57,935 nucleotides of DNA from Gyrodactylus bullatarudis (Eukaryota; Platyhelminthes; Monogenea; Gyrodactylidea; Gyrodactylidae). A program made the position numbers and the translations under genes. The stretch is from NCBI GenBank assembly GCA_012064415.1, contig SSNU01000079.1, positions 1 through 57,935 of the forward strand, read 5' to 3'. The stretch's first letter is position 1. Each line of letters opens with the position of its first letter. Positions 1-9,300 of this stretch are shown here, piece after piece. The notes below the pieces were generated by a model, which saw nothing but the letters and a program-made list of their open reading frames with translations, was not told the origin of the DNA and did not search any database.

Positions 1-214
1 CTTGTCCCCAGATCAATATTTCTCACAATTTTGAAGGTCTCCAAAATTTCTAATAATGGATCTTCAGATCTCAAAATTTCTTAATCTCTTATATAATTCC
101 TTATTTTTATGTTTTTGCCTTCAATTCCGTTGAGAAATTAATAGTTTCTTGGTTTCGGCATATGCGAAGACTATTTCCAGAACAGCTTTATACCTTACTT
201 GAAAAATATGACTT

Positions 215-395
215 TTTGATGCTCTAGTAATCAGAATTATTAGAGTAATAACTCTGATAATATAATTCATCACTTGAAAGAAAATTAAAATTAAGATTAG
301 AATAAAAAACATTTAGTTTACCCTATTACAACGTTATAGTCAATCTATGCCGAACAGCTCCCTGAAGAACTACTTGGTTCAAAATTATGACTTAT
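215..395 (-). repeat. Family B foldback element, fragment
   Basis: Two blocks match the family B foldback seen more completely at 8.5, 22.5 and 53.2 kb. The block near 218-275 is the reverse complement of the interior at 53190-53245, and the block near 330-385 carries the terminal motif AACGTTATAGTCAATCTATG. The middle is diverged. It lies in the last visible EDEM2 intron and has no coding capacity. Confidence 0.6.
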
Positions 396-630
396 TTATC
401 TTGATTTTACAGTAGGTAGGTTGGGGAAATCCCATTTTCTTAAAAACCAACAGCCGATCAGAACTTATCATTCATCCTTTTGAGCATGAAATAATTCAAG
501 ATGAAAATAATAATCTGTATCTGAGGTGACAGAAATTAGCAAAATGTATTCTGCTAAAACAAAATAGCATTCGATAACAAATAGCAAAAATTAGTCAATA
601 TTATCTTCGATGTAGTCAGACCTGAGTACT

Positions 631-1134
631 TTAACCCTTAAAGACCGAGAAAAAAATTTTCAAGGTACATAGCTAATTTAGTAGGGTTTTAGAATATGCT
701 GATAACGAGTATGCAATTAATATCAAGAACCAACCTATAGTTTAGAAGATATTGTTGTTAAAAATGATCATTTTTAGACCTTGAAAGTGGCAAACTTTTT
801 TATTTCAAGAGATAACATAAAGGTAATAACATATTTGAATTCTACGGGCATGGTTTCCCAGTAAAAGTTTCTTTCTTTTTTCTTTTCGACCGCTGTAAGT
901 GGTTTTTCAAAAAAACGTTCTTTATATTTTTAAGGAAATTTAAATATTTTTTCAAAAACAAGTCATTTTAAAATTGTCATAACTTATCAATAAACTATTG
1001 TAGCTTGATAAGTCATAGTTCATTCGAAAGAATATTAGTTCTTTAAACTATTTTTAGTTTCTTTAATTACATAATTATGGCTTGAGAGAGTAACCTGTCC
1101 TATATATATATGACCCTCTGGGGCTAAAAGGGCT
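631..1134. mobile_element. TTAA-type (piggyBac-like) MITE, solo copy
   Basis: The element starts with TTAA followed by CCCTTAAAGACC and ends near GGGGCTAAAAGGG, so the ends are imperfect inverted repeats. A second copy at 28859-30518, in the opposite orientation, matches it along most of its length, which confirms it as a discrete unit. There is no open reading frame. TTAA targets and CCC ends are typical of piggyBac-class DNA transposons; assignment to that class is inference. It lies in the intron after EDEM2 exon 4. Confidence 0.6.
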
Positions 1135-2671
1135 CGTTAGCTTTGTTTTCAATCAAAATTAGCTAAAATAGTATTTTTGCGTACCCTAGTGATTATTGAG
1201 AGAAGCTGTATCATTTTTAAAAAACTATCCCGCTTTAAACTTTAAAAGCCGCTGGCTACCGTAAAAAAATTTGAGAAAAAAACGGAAGTCAACATGATAA
1301 GGATCGCAAAATACTGAAGAACATATCAAAAATTCAGCCGAGTAGTAGCTAGTGAGTAGAGTACTTATCTTGTTTGAAAATTTTTGTAAACTTTTACCTT
1401 TGTTCTCAGACAATTCTGAGAATAGATTTTGGCATAAATTACCGACGCTAGAATTGTAAAGTTGATAATTTTAATATTTGAGCTCTACTCTATCGTATGA
1501 GAGATATAAAAAATAGATTATACAATGTCATATATCGAGATGACTACAGTCTCTATAGCCCAAACAATGTCAGTGGATGATCTGGTATATTAAATTCTAA
1601 TGCTGTTTTTCAGGGTAATGAAACAAATGTTTGAATTATAATTCAAACAAAACTACGCATATCATATCAGAGAAGAAACTACACCTACGTCAGACTCTAG
1701 TTTTATTCGAACTTGAAGAAAAATATTTTATTCATATTTATTTTTTGTAAGAAAGAAAGCTATGATACATGAATAAAGTAGACCAGGATGAATTGGTCCT
1801 TGTATATGTTAAAATAATTTTTTTATAAATATCATCATAGTAAGTGATCTTAAAACCTGTACGAAACTAGTAAATCCTTGAGTCTTTTTTCATCCAATAT
1901 CTATGGAAAATTATATATACTGATCAATAAATAGGTTTCTTTAACTCTCGATTCTGATGTGGAATCAGTCTCAGAAAATGTTCCACAATCAAATCATTCG
2001 TACAGTGTCGATACAATATTGGCAGAAACATTAAAACCAAATTCCGAGAAGGAAATTTATTCATCTATGAAATCAACAATTTCCAGGAATTTGAAGAGAA
2101 ATTTAAAAAATTAAATGTCTAGTAGAGTAGACCAAATTTTTCAACTTTTCCCAGCCTTAATCTCATTTTGAAGATAGTCGAAAACTAAGCATTATTTCTT
2201 ATAAAACCATACGTTTTCGAGTTTGTTCTGATTGAAGATGACAATTTTTGAACACGCGCCAAGATTTTTTCAATGAATTACACTACGAAAAAGGACAAAA
2301 TTGAGATTTTTTAATAGTTTTTGCAACATTTTGAATAAAAATAGGGCTTATAAAAAAATTGAGTGTTCTTTCACATGTCGGAAGAAAGTCCCAGGAAATT
2401 AGGAAAATTTTGATGATTCTAGGGAAAATGGCATTTTTGTATAACAGGACATGAAAAATTTTCATTTTGTTTTTCAAACATGTGTTTTTCATGGTTAAAA
2501 GATTAATTTTTGCTCAAGGCATCGAACATTGTATTACCTTAAGGTTTAGCCAAAAACGTAAAATTGAAGAAAGGTGTAGTCAAAAATGTAATTAACTCTA
2601 AAAAATAAGTTTTGAAAGTGAAAAATTTATCATCAAAAAACATTTAAAAGGATCTCAAGTTTTATTCTTAC

Positions 2672-4178
2672 CAAAAGGCCAGGCCAAAATGTCTCGAGAC
2701 TCTGAAAGACTGCCATGGTTACTTGGCCACTCTCCCGGTTCGCCATGAAATACCAATCTCCATAATTCAAATGTTTGTCGATGCTGTTCTTATATTCTAT
2801 GAACATGGCATGCAACTCGGGAATGTTGAACATTGCAGAGCCCTTGACGAGATATTCAAAGATGGAATCAGTTCCTGATCCGATTGTTGCATCATTGGCT
2901 GTCCATTCACCAGTTTGAATGTCAATATGATTTCCCAATAAACCCAGACTTGATCTAAACCAAACAAAGGGCATCTTAATTAATCCCTGAATTAAACTTG
3001 AATAAAGAAGAAAAGTTTTTGCTATAACTACAAAACTCAAGACAAATGAGTTATGAACCACGACGGAACTGATGGATATTCTTATTATTGATTTTTAATC
3101 GTATGATTATAAAATTCAGATAACTAAGCGATAACTCCTTTACTTCATGAGTCTGGACTGAATGTTGAAATTTTTTAGTTTCTATAGTAATAAAATCGAC
3201 CAAATTCACAATATTATAACAATTAATCAATGATTATTAAAGATAAATAAATGGATTATTTTCCAGGTATAATTCATCAATATTCTGGCAAGCATTTTGA
3301 AAATTTTTCGGTCAAGTTAGTTCAAGCGTTAATGGTAGTTTTAATGGAAACTTGGGAAAGTTACACAGAGTGAGAAAAAATAATTTTGATAGTCTATTGT
3401 AGTTATAAATGGAATGAATAACCGATTTTAATTTTGAGAATTTTAGTGCTCAGAAAGGAACAAACCTGTATTTCCAGATTGATTTAAGGGCTTTAATAGC
3501 AGCTTTCTCATAACGTTGATCCCCAGTAAGTCGAGATAACATTCCAAATTCCAAAATAAATGTTCCGACACCAGCAATACAAGACACAGTTGTTTCATTT
3601 GTTGGAACTCTGCCTGATTTTAGATTAATAGTTCCATAAGGTAAAAATGTCTGAGTATCAAAAGCGGGTAAGAGTTTGTCAGCAAACTTTTCAGCTAGTT
3701 CTAATAAAGGGCCACTACAGGGCCATCCAGGTCCTGTTTCAAGTTTAGCCTTTTTAGACAAAAGATGAGCCGATAAAAGACCGCCAATCACTAGAAAATA
3801 TCAATGAGAATGATCAGTTTACTTCTAATGTTTGTTTCAAATACAGAAATATTGATGTCTTTACTGAGATCAATCTGGTTTAAGATTTTATCACAAGCTT
3901 TTTTGAATTCAGTATGATTCCCTAAAACGACGAGAGTATCAAGAGAATCTACCAGGGATAGAGAAAAACTACCCCAGGTGTCTTGTCCAGTACATGAGAC
4001 AGGTTTTAATTCGTCATATGGGAAAGCATACTTGTTATAATTGTCATAGGCAAAGTAAAATACATCTTTAACGCGTTTTCTCAACATAAAACAAGAAAAC
4101 ATACTTTAAATCATTAAGATCGAACTCGTGAGCAAATAAGCAAGATAAAAATAAAATCAACAAACTAAAATTTTTCAT
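2672..4178 (-). CDS. EDEM2: EDEM2, ER degradation-enhancing alpha-mannosidase-like protein 2 (5' part, four exons)
   Basis: Glycoside hydrolase family 47 protein of the ER lumen; EDEM proteins trim mannose from misfolded glycoproteins and direct them to ER-associated degradation. Exons, in transcript order, are 4178-4105, 4079-3823, 3790-3466 and 2954-2672; splicing is in frame throughout and gives 313 residues (human EDEM2 is roughly 580), so the 3' half is off the window. Residues 1-17 form a signal peptide ([13 protein letters not shown]). Family signatures follow in order: [29 protein letters not shown] with the acidic active-site residue, [40 protein letters not shown] and FWPGLL. The order and spacing match EDEM2 more closely than EDEM1 or EDEM3. 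The start ATG at 4178 is preferred because it supplies the signal peptide; the downstream ATG at 4102 would lose it and is mostly intron. CCT7 lies 346 bp upstream on the same strand. Confidence 0.92.
2955..3465 (-). other. EDEM2: EDEM2 intron 3, 511 nt
   Basis: Donor GTTTGT after IWKYR and acceptor TTTGGTTTAG before [11 protein letters not shown]; the joined codon AG|A restores Arg. The interior is AT-rich with nothing recognisable. It contrasts with the 25- and 32-nt introns just upstream, a 5'-short, 3'-long pattern. Confidence 0.85.
3791..3822 (-). other. EDEM2: EDEM2 intron 2, 32-nt micro-intron
   Basis: GTAAACTGAT at the 5' side and GATATTTTCTAG at the 3' side, 32 nt in total. Splicing joins VFETNIR to [11 protein letters not shown] in frame, exactly as in EDEM2 relatives, where a single hydrophobic residue sits between these motifs. 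Confidence 0.88.
4080..4104 (-). other. EDEM2: EDEM2 intron 1, 25-nt micro-intron
   Basis: The sequence runs GTATGTTTTC to ATGTTGAG with canonical GT-AG ends and only 25 nt between exons. Removing it joins the signal-peptide exon (ending FDLNDL) in frame to [14 protein letters not shown], the conserved start of the EDEM catalytic domain. Without removal the signal peptide is in another frame and hits a stop. It is very short for an animal intron. Confidence 0.8.
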
Positions 4179-4524
4179 ATTATTTAACCATTAAAACAAA
4201 TATTATATTACTGTTATTAGTTGTTTTTTTCTTTACTGAATCTTTAGTGATTTTTTGATTCAATAGACTTTCTTCTTAGGAGTTGGTTTAACATTAAAAG
4301 AACACAGGAAAGTGACTTGACCCTAAATCTGGAGCTCAGAGTCCTTTGGGTTTACGCCTGGTAACTTTGCAGTAGAAAGCACCTATTTAAATCTACTATT
4401 TAATTGTCCGATTGATAATAGAATTAAGGTTTTCTAGAAATCAACAGAGTAACAAGAAATTTAAAGGATTCATGAAGCTGTGATATTTGAGGTTTTATTT
4501 ATAAAAAATGTAATTCATTCAAGC
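4179..4524. other. EDEM2-CCT7 intergenic spacer
   Basis: This 346-bp spacer contains the CCT7 3' untranslated region and poly(A) signal plus the EDEM2 5' leader. Short AG-ended pyrimidine/AT tracts occur upstream of the EDEM2 start and could be acceptor sites for spliced-leader addition, but I cannot show that. No other gene is seen. Confidence 0.5.
4494..4499 (-). terminator. CCT7: CCT7 polyadenylation signal AATAAA
   Basis: AATAAA on the minus strand, 26 nt past the CCT7 stop codon, followed by AT-rich sequence. The 3' untranslated region would be very short. Confidence 0.6.
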
Positions 4525-6239
4525 TTAGGCCATCATTGGCATTCCACCCATACCTCCCATAGGCATTCCACCCATGCCTCCCATTGGCATACCACCTCCC
4601 ATTGGAGGTTTAACAGGTCTGTTATCTTCAGGCATAGTTGATCTGGGATTCTTGACTGTCTCATCAACACTTAAAATCATACAAGCGGCTTCTATTGCAG
4701 AGGTAAGGGCATTAGTTTTCACCAAAACTGGTTCCCAGACGCAATTGGCAAAATTATCAGCCACATCTTCGTTGTTTATATCAACACCGCACCACATTTC
4801 TCCCTGAGCATGTTTTTGTCTTAATTTATTGAGTATATTAGTCGAATCAAAACCAGCATTCTCACAGAGCTGTCTTGGGATTACTTCAAGTGCTCTAGCC
4901 ATGGCAGCAATGAACAACTGTTGTTTACCTTCAATGGTCTTGGAGTATTCTCTCAAATATTTGCTTATCTCCATTTCAATTGCACCACCTCCAGCAACAA
5001 ATGAGTCATTTTTCATAGCTCTTCTAACGATCATTATGGCGTCATGAAGAGACCTTTGTGTTTCTTCCATGAATTGTTCAGCACCACCTCTAATAATAAT
5101 GGTACAAGTTTTGGCTTCGGGACATCCCTTGAAAATGTTGAATCTCTCCGATCCAATTTGTACTTCTTCAAAATTCTCGCAGAATCCCAACATATCTTGA
5201 GTAAGACCATGAACAGTGCTTTGGATGCTGCCACCACAAGCTCCCTGAGTCCTTTTCAAATCATCTTCAGGAATACGACCAGCACAGAACATGTCACGAT
5301 CAGCAAAGAATTGAGTGGCTACGTCTCCAATAGGTAATTTAGAGAGAATGATTTTGGCACCTGACTCATGGAGGATTCTAAGTTTTTCGTAAAGAATTTC
5401 CCATTCAACATCGACAATCTTTTGATATTCCTCAACACTGTTGACACGAACCTCAGCATTTTCTTTCTCGGATTTGAGCTCCAATTCTACATTTAGCAGA
5501 GCAATCTTGGCATTTTTATAACACTTGGGCTGCATTTCAAAGCCAGCATAACTAAAAGCTTTTTTGAATGCAACACCAGGAACAAGCATTGTATCTTCCA
5601 GACTACCACCACTTATCTTTTTAATTCCAATCATACTAAGAGGAAGATCATCATCTAAAAGCATGACAGCATCAACGATAAGATTCGAGAAGAACTCCTT
5701 CTGCATAGCTACGAGTTTTGAGCTAAGGGCAGTCTCTGAACACCTTATAAGCATGTTTCTGCGTTCGCTATCATCCTTTGTGGTCAATTTGCAGGCAATT
5801 TCCTTTATCTTATCAATTGCTAAAATGGCACCCATTTGGAAGGCTCTAATGATGACATTAGAGTGCACGCCTTCTTCGATGAATGGCTTGACTTGTTTAA
5901 GAAATTCAGCAGCTAAAAGGGTTACGCTTGTTGTTCCATCACCAACTTCTGCATCCTGTGAGCGAGAAATATCGACCAAAAGCTTAGCAGCAGGGTGAAC
6001 TACATCTAAGAGCTTGAGGATAGTGGCGCCATCATTAGAGATTGAAGCTTTGCCTCCTTCGAGGATCATCTTGTCCATTCCACGAGGACCAAGAGTTGTA
6101 CGAACACAATCTGCAACAGCTATACAAGCGTTGATATTATTTGCAATTTGTGGTATTCCTTGGGAGGACTCAGTCCCCTCTTTTAAAAGCATAATACGTC
6201 CTTGCTAAAAAGTTGGGTCATAATAAAATGGCTTACCAT
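4525..6239 (-). CDS. CCT7: CCT7, T-complex protein 1 subunit eta
   Basis: Eta subunit of the cytosolic chaperonin TRiC/CCT, the ATP-driven double ring that folds actin, tubulin and other proteins. The large exon (6204-4525) is open for about 560 codons. Visible signatures: LLKEGT and SSQGIPQ at the N terminus, TLGPRGMDK (about 38-46), [12 protein letters not shown], the nucleotide-binding GDGTTS (about 89-94), [63 protein letters not shown], and GVDINNED with NPRSTM near the end. These, and the order of the intermediate motifs, match eta rather than other CCT subunits. The start is placed at the ATG at 6239, joined through a 32-nt intron to give [12 protein letters not shown], one residue shorter than the usual eta N terminus; the ATG at 6192 is the alternative. 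The last 25 residues are a Met/Gly repeat (GGM type), unusual for eta. Divergent from TMEM164. Confidence 0.96.
6205..6236 (-). other. CCT7: CCT7 intron 1, 32-nt micro-intron directly after the start codon
   Basis: The strong donor GTAAGC follows AAACATG, and the acceptor is AACTTTTTAG, 32 nt in all. Splicing gives [12 protein letters not shown], aligning with the eta N terminus. Without splicing the frame from the first ATG does not reach the main exon. Same size as EDEM2 intron 2. Confidence 0.7.
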
Positions 6240-6380
6240 GTTTAGAGATTTACTGAAATTTGAATTTTTCACTTGTAGAAATTGCTAGACAAAATTTTGA
6301 AAGAACAAAATTAAAAGAGTTATTTGTTTTATCTTGGCATAAATAGAAATTTTTAGACTAAATAAGCTAAAAGATCGCAC
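6240..6380. promoter_or_regulatory. Shared divergent promoter region, CCT7/TMEM164
   Basis: Only 141 bp separate the start codons of two genes read outward, so both 5' leaders and core promoters must be here or overlap the genes. No TATA box is clear. On the minus side TTTCAG sits about 14 nt before the CCT7 ATG, and on the plus side TTTTTAG precedes the TMEM164 ATG; either could be a spliced-leader acceptor in a flatworm. Confidence 0.6.
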
Positions 6381-9300
6381 ATGTCAGAGGGATTCACCTC
6401 TATATTATATGGGGGTGTGGATTTAAACGTTGAAGGAGAAGGTGGTCCAAAATGCTTAAATTATCTTTCCCCCACTCAAAGAATATTAGAGACAATATTT
6501 TTTTGTTCTATTGCGATTATAATTCTCAACAAATCTTACAAACATATCAAGCTTCCTATGAAATCACGTTATCCACCATCTCTCAGTTCAAGACAGCAAG
6601 TTTTATTATCGTTGCATATGCTAGTATTTGGAGTTGAATTGGGATTCAAATTTGCATCTCGATCCTTGATTTGGATATTCAATCCGTGTCATGTACTGAC
6701 GATCATCCAATCATTCATCTTATTTTTGCATCCATCACCCGTTCTCACGGCTGTCTACCGTATTCATATTCATATGATGAATGGTCCGATTTTAGCTATT
6801 CTCTTTCCAATTACTGGCCAACGTTTTGTAAGTTTATTACTGATAAAATTGCTGTAAGAAATTTAATAACTTGTGCTCTGTTTTTTCAATATCAGCCATC
6901 GGGATGTAGTTTATTTTGAGCTAAAATTTGTATTAATTTCATTATTGCAGTTTATCAGAAACCCTTGATGTATTCTATCAAACATGCTGTGAATGAACAT
7001 GGAAAAGTTTCGATAAAAACAGTCATTAAAATTAATGATTTATTGTAGTGCTAATGCGAAAAAATACAAATTGTATTTTCATCATGTTACAATATTCATT
7101 GCTATTATTATTATTATTATTATTATTATTTTATTTCTAACATCGTAGTGAAAAAATTAAATTTGTCAAATATCTCATGTTTCTCTATCCAATCGATACA
7201 TTACAGTCTCTAATTATTTCAGCTGCCATTGGAAACTGCTACGTATTACCTGCAACACTTTAACATCCTCTTTATACCTCCAATGCTGATAAAACCTGAA
7301 TGTAAGTTGAAAAAATCAAAATCATGTCAATCCTTAATGTTTAAAATTTTCTTAGACAGTGAGTAAATTTGAATAATTTCATACTAATAAGAGGGTGGTT
7401 ACATGTACTCTTAATAAATGTACTATATAACCAAGGGAAACGTCTTGTTGAGAAACAATATCCCCTTTGAAAATCAAAAGTTTCTCTATTTAAATAAAGC
7501 AATAAATAGGATTGCCCTTTTTCTCTTTAAGGTATGCAAAGACATGCTGTAGAAGAAGGATTTTTCACAAAATCTTGATCGGTTTAAACTGAAATCTAGA
7601 GAAGAAAAATTTATAATCGTCAAGTTTTTGGTTAATAGTCACATTAAACTATTTCATCCTCTAGCACATACTTCCCTTCCAAACCTTTCGACGGTGATTG
7701 TCTTCACACGCCTTCTTCAGTAGGTACGACAAGCTTATCAAAAACAAAACACAAATTGAAAGTATCATTATTGCCATTTTAAGGGAAATGTTGGTGAAGT
7801 GAACATTGAACAGTGTTGGATTCAGCTTTTTGGCAAAAGAAGAAAGTTAAATTAAATCTGATGAAAAATTAGGTCTTTTACTCTATTCTTCTGATAATTA
7901 TCAATACTTTATTATCATAGGTAAACCACTTGTATTATTCTATTTTCTAATCTGATTGAACAAAACCGAGACCATGAAAGTATGTAAAGAGTATTTTGTT
8001 TTTGATAAGGTTGTACTGAAGAAGGCGTGTAAAGACAATCACCGTCGAAAGGTTTGGAAGACCATGGCTGAGAATGCCATTATTGACTCAAGTTTTAATA
8101 AATTTTATTATAAAACTAATTTTAGATCATTTTTCACTGAATCTTAATTGACTTTCATAATCGAGGGATCTGAATTAGAAAGTTTCAAATTGAAACCCTC
8201 GATAAATTTGATAATATTATTATAATCAAAATCTATATCTCAACAGAAAGGTGTCAACTAAATGTACCATGAAGAAACTAACTATTTGACACAATTTAAT
8301 TAAAATAGGCATTCATTATTTGATAAAGTTTAACTCTATCGATTTGTCTTTTTATAGATTTGCATCAAATTAAAATTTTCATTCTTCTTGTTTTGGCAAC
8401 GTCTCTTCTGCTACAGGATTCAACTTTATTTCCTAGGTTAATTTGAAATTTGAGAAAATTTGAATAGCCTCACATTTATAATTTAGTACCAAGTAGTTCT
8501 TCAGGGAGCTGTTCGGCATAGATTGACTATAACGTTATTCGCTTGTTACCTGACTACTATGTTGTCTTCTGGTTTGTATTGGTCTATCTGTAGAAAAAGT
8601 AAGGGGATAATGAAATACTACATCTTTTTTTACAGATAGACCAATACATAGTCAGGTGGCAAGCGAACAACGTTATAGTCAATCTTTACATTTTATTACG
8701 AAATAGAATTGAGAAAACCTAGGTTCCTGCTGAACTTATGATTCTCAGAATGGTTCTTAAAATTTTGAAATTGTTTTGATTCTATCACAGTGAAATCTTC
8801 TTGTAAATTAATACAGGAATTTTATCAATACAGCAAGCTAAAGTATATCAATCAGACAAGGAAAACAAGTAGGCGAAATAAGATTTTGAGAATCAATTGA
8901 TGAACTCTCGATAGTCCCTAAATAAGATGACGAGTTCATCTAATATCGATGATAATCAGTTTCCCTTTCTACTTGTTTATTAATTACCAAATTATAATTT
9001 GTTGTGATCCTAAAAATTAGATCTTTCTCTTACATTTTGAAATTAATCAAAAGTTTTCAACTCAAAGATCAAATTTAGCGCTAACTCGAGATTTGAAATA
9101 TACCGAAATATTCTTAAAAATTAATTTTTTCAAAATTATTCTTTTTTAAACGGTAAAAGTGGAGATTATCTATCTATAGATGTGCCCTTTTAGTCTTTGT
9201 ATAATAGTAATAATTACAATTTTAGGCACAAGTATTATTACCAAATTTTGAGTTTTCGCGATTTACCCATTTTTTTAATCTTTGAGTAAAAAATTTTTGT

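Larger units (their letters stand above)
1..2671 (-). other. EDEM2: EDEM2 intron 4, partial, repeat-filled
   Basis: After the donor GTAAGA at 2671 no further EDEM2 exon is recognisable down to position 1. The rest of the gene, about 45 percent of the protein, should lie beyond the left edge. The span holds the family B fragment and the TTAA-type MITE described separately; elsewhere I see only AT-rich sequence. Confidence 0.6.

Noticed and set aside
4079..4102. ATG at 4102 ([11 protein letters not shown]) as EDEM2 start
   Set aside because: It lies inside the 25-nt intron and would give no signal peptide, although EDEM2 is an ER-lumen protein and a clear signal peptide exists in the upstream exon.
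5564..5998. 144-codon plus-strand frame over CCT7, and other antisense frames at 4574-6208
   Set aside because: Antisense shadows of the conserved CCT7 exon; translations have no known content.
8005..8070. CTGAAGAAGG...CGAAAGG at 8.0 kb as a hammerhead
   Set aside because: Stem II does not pair and no U-H cleavage site follows stem III; kept only as an inverted repeat.
7956..8147. 63-codon plus-strand frame in TMEM164 intron 2
   Set aside because: It is the translated arm of the inverted repeat.
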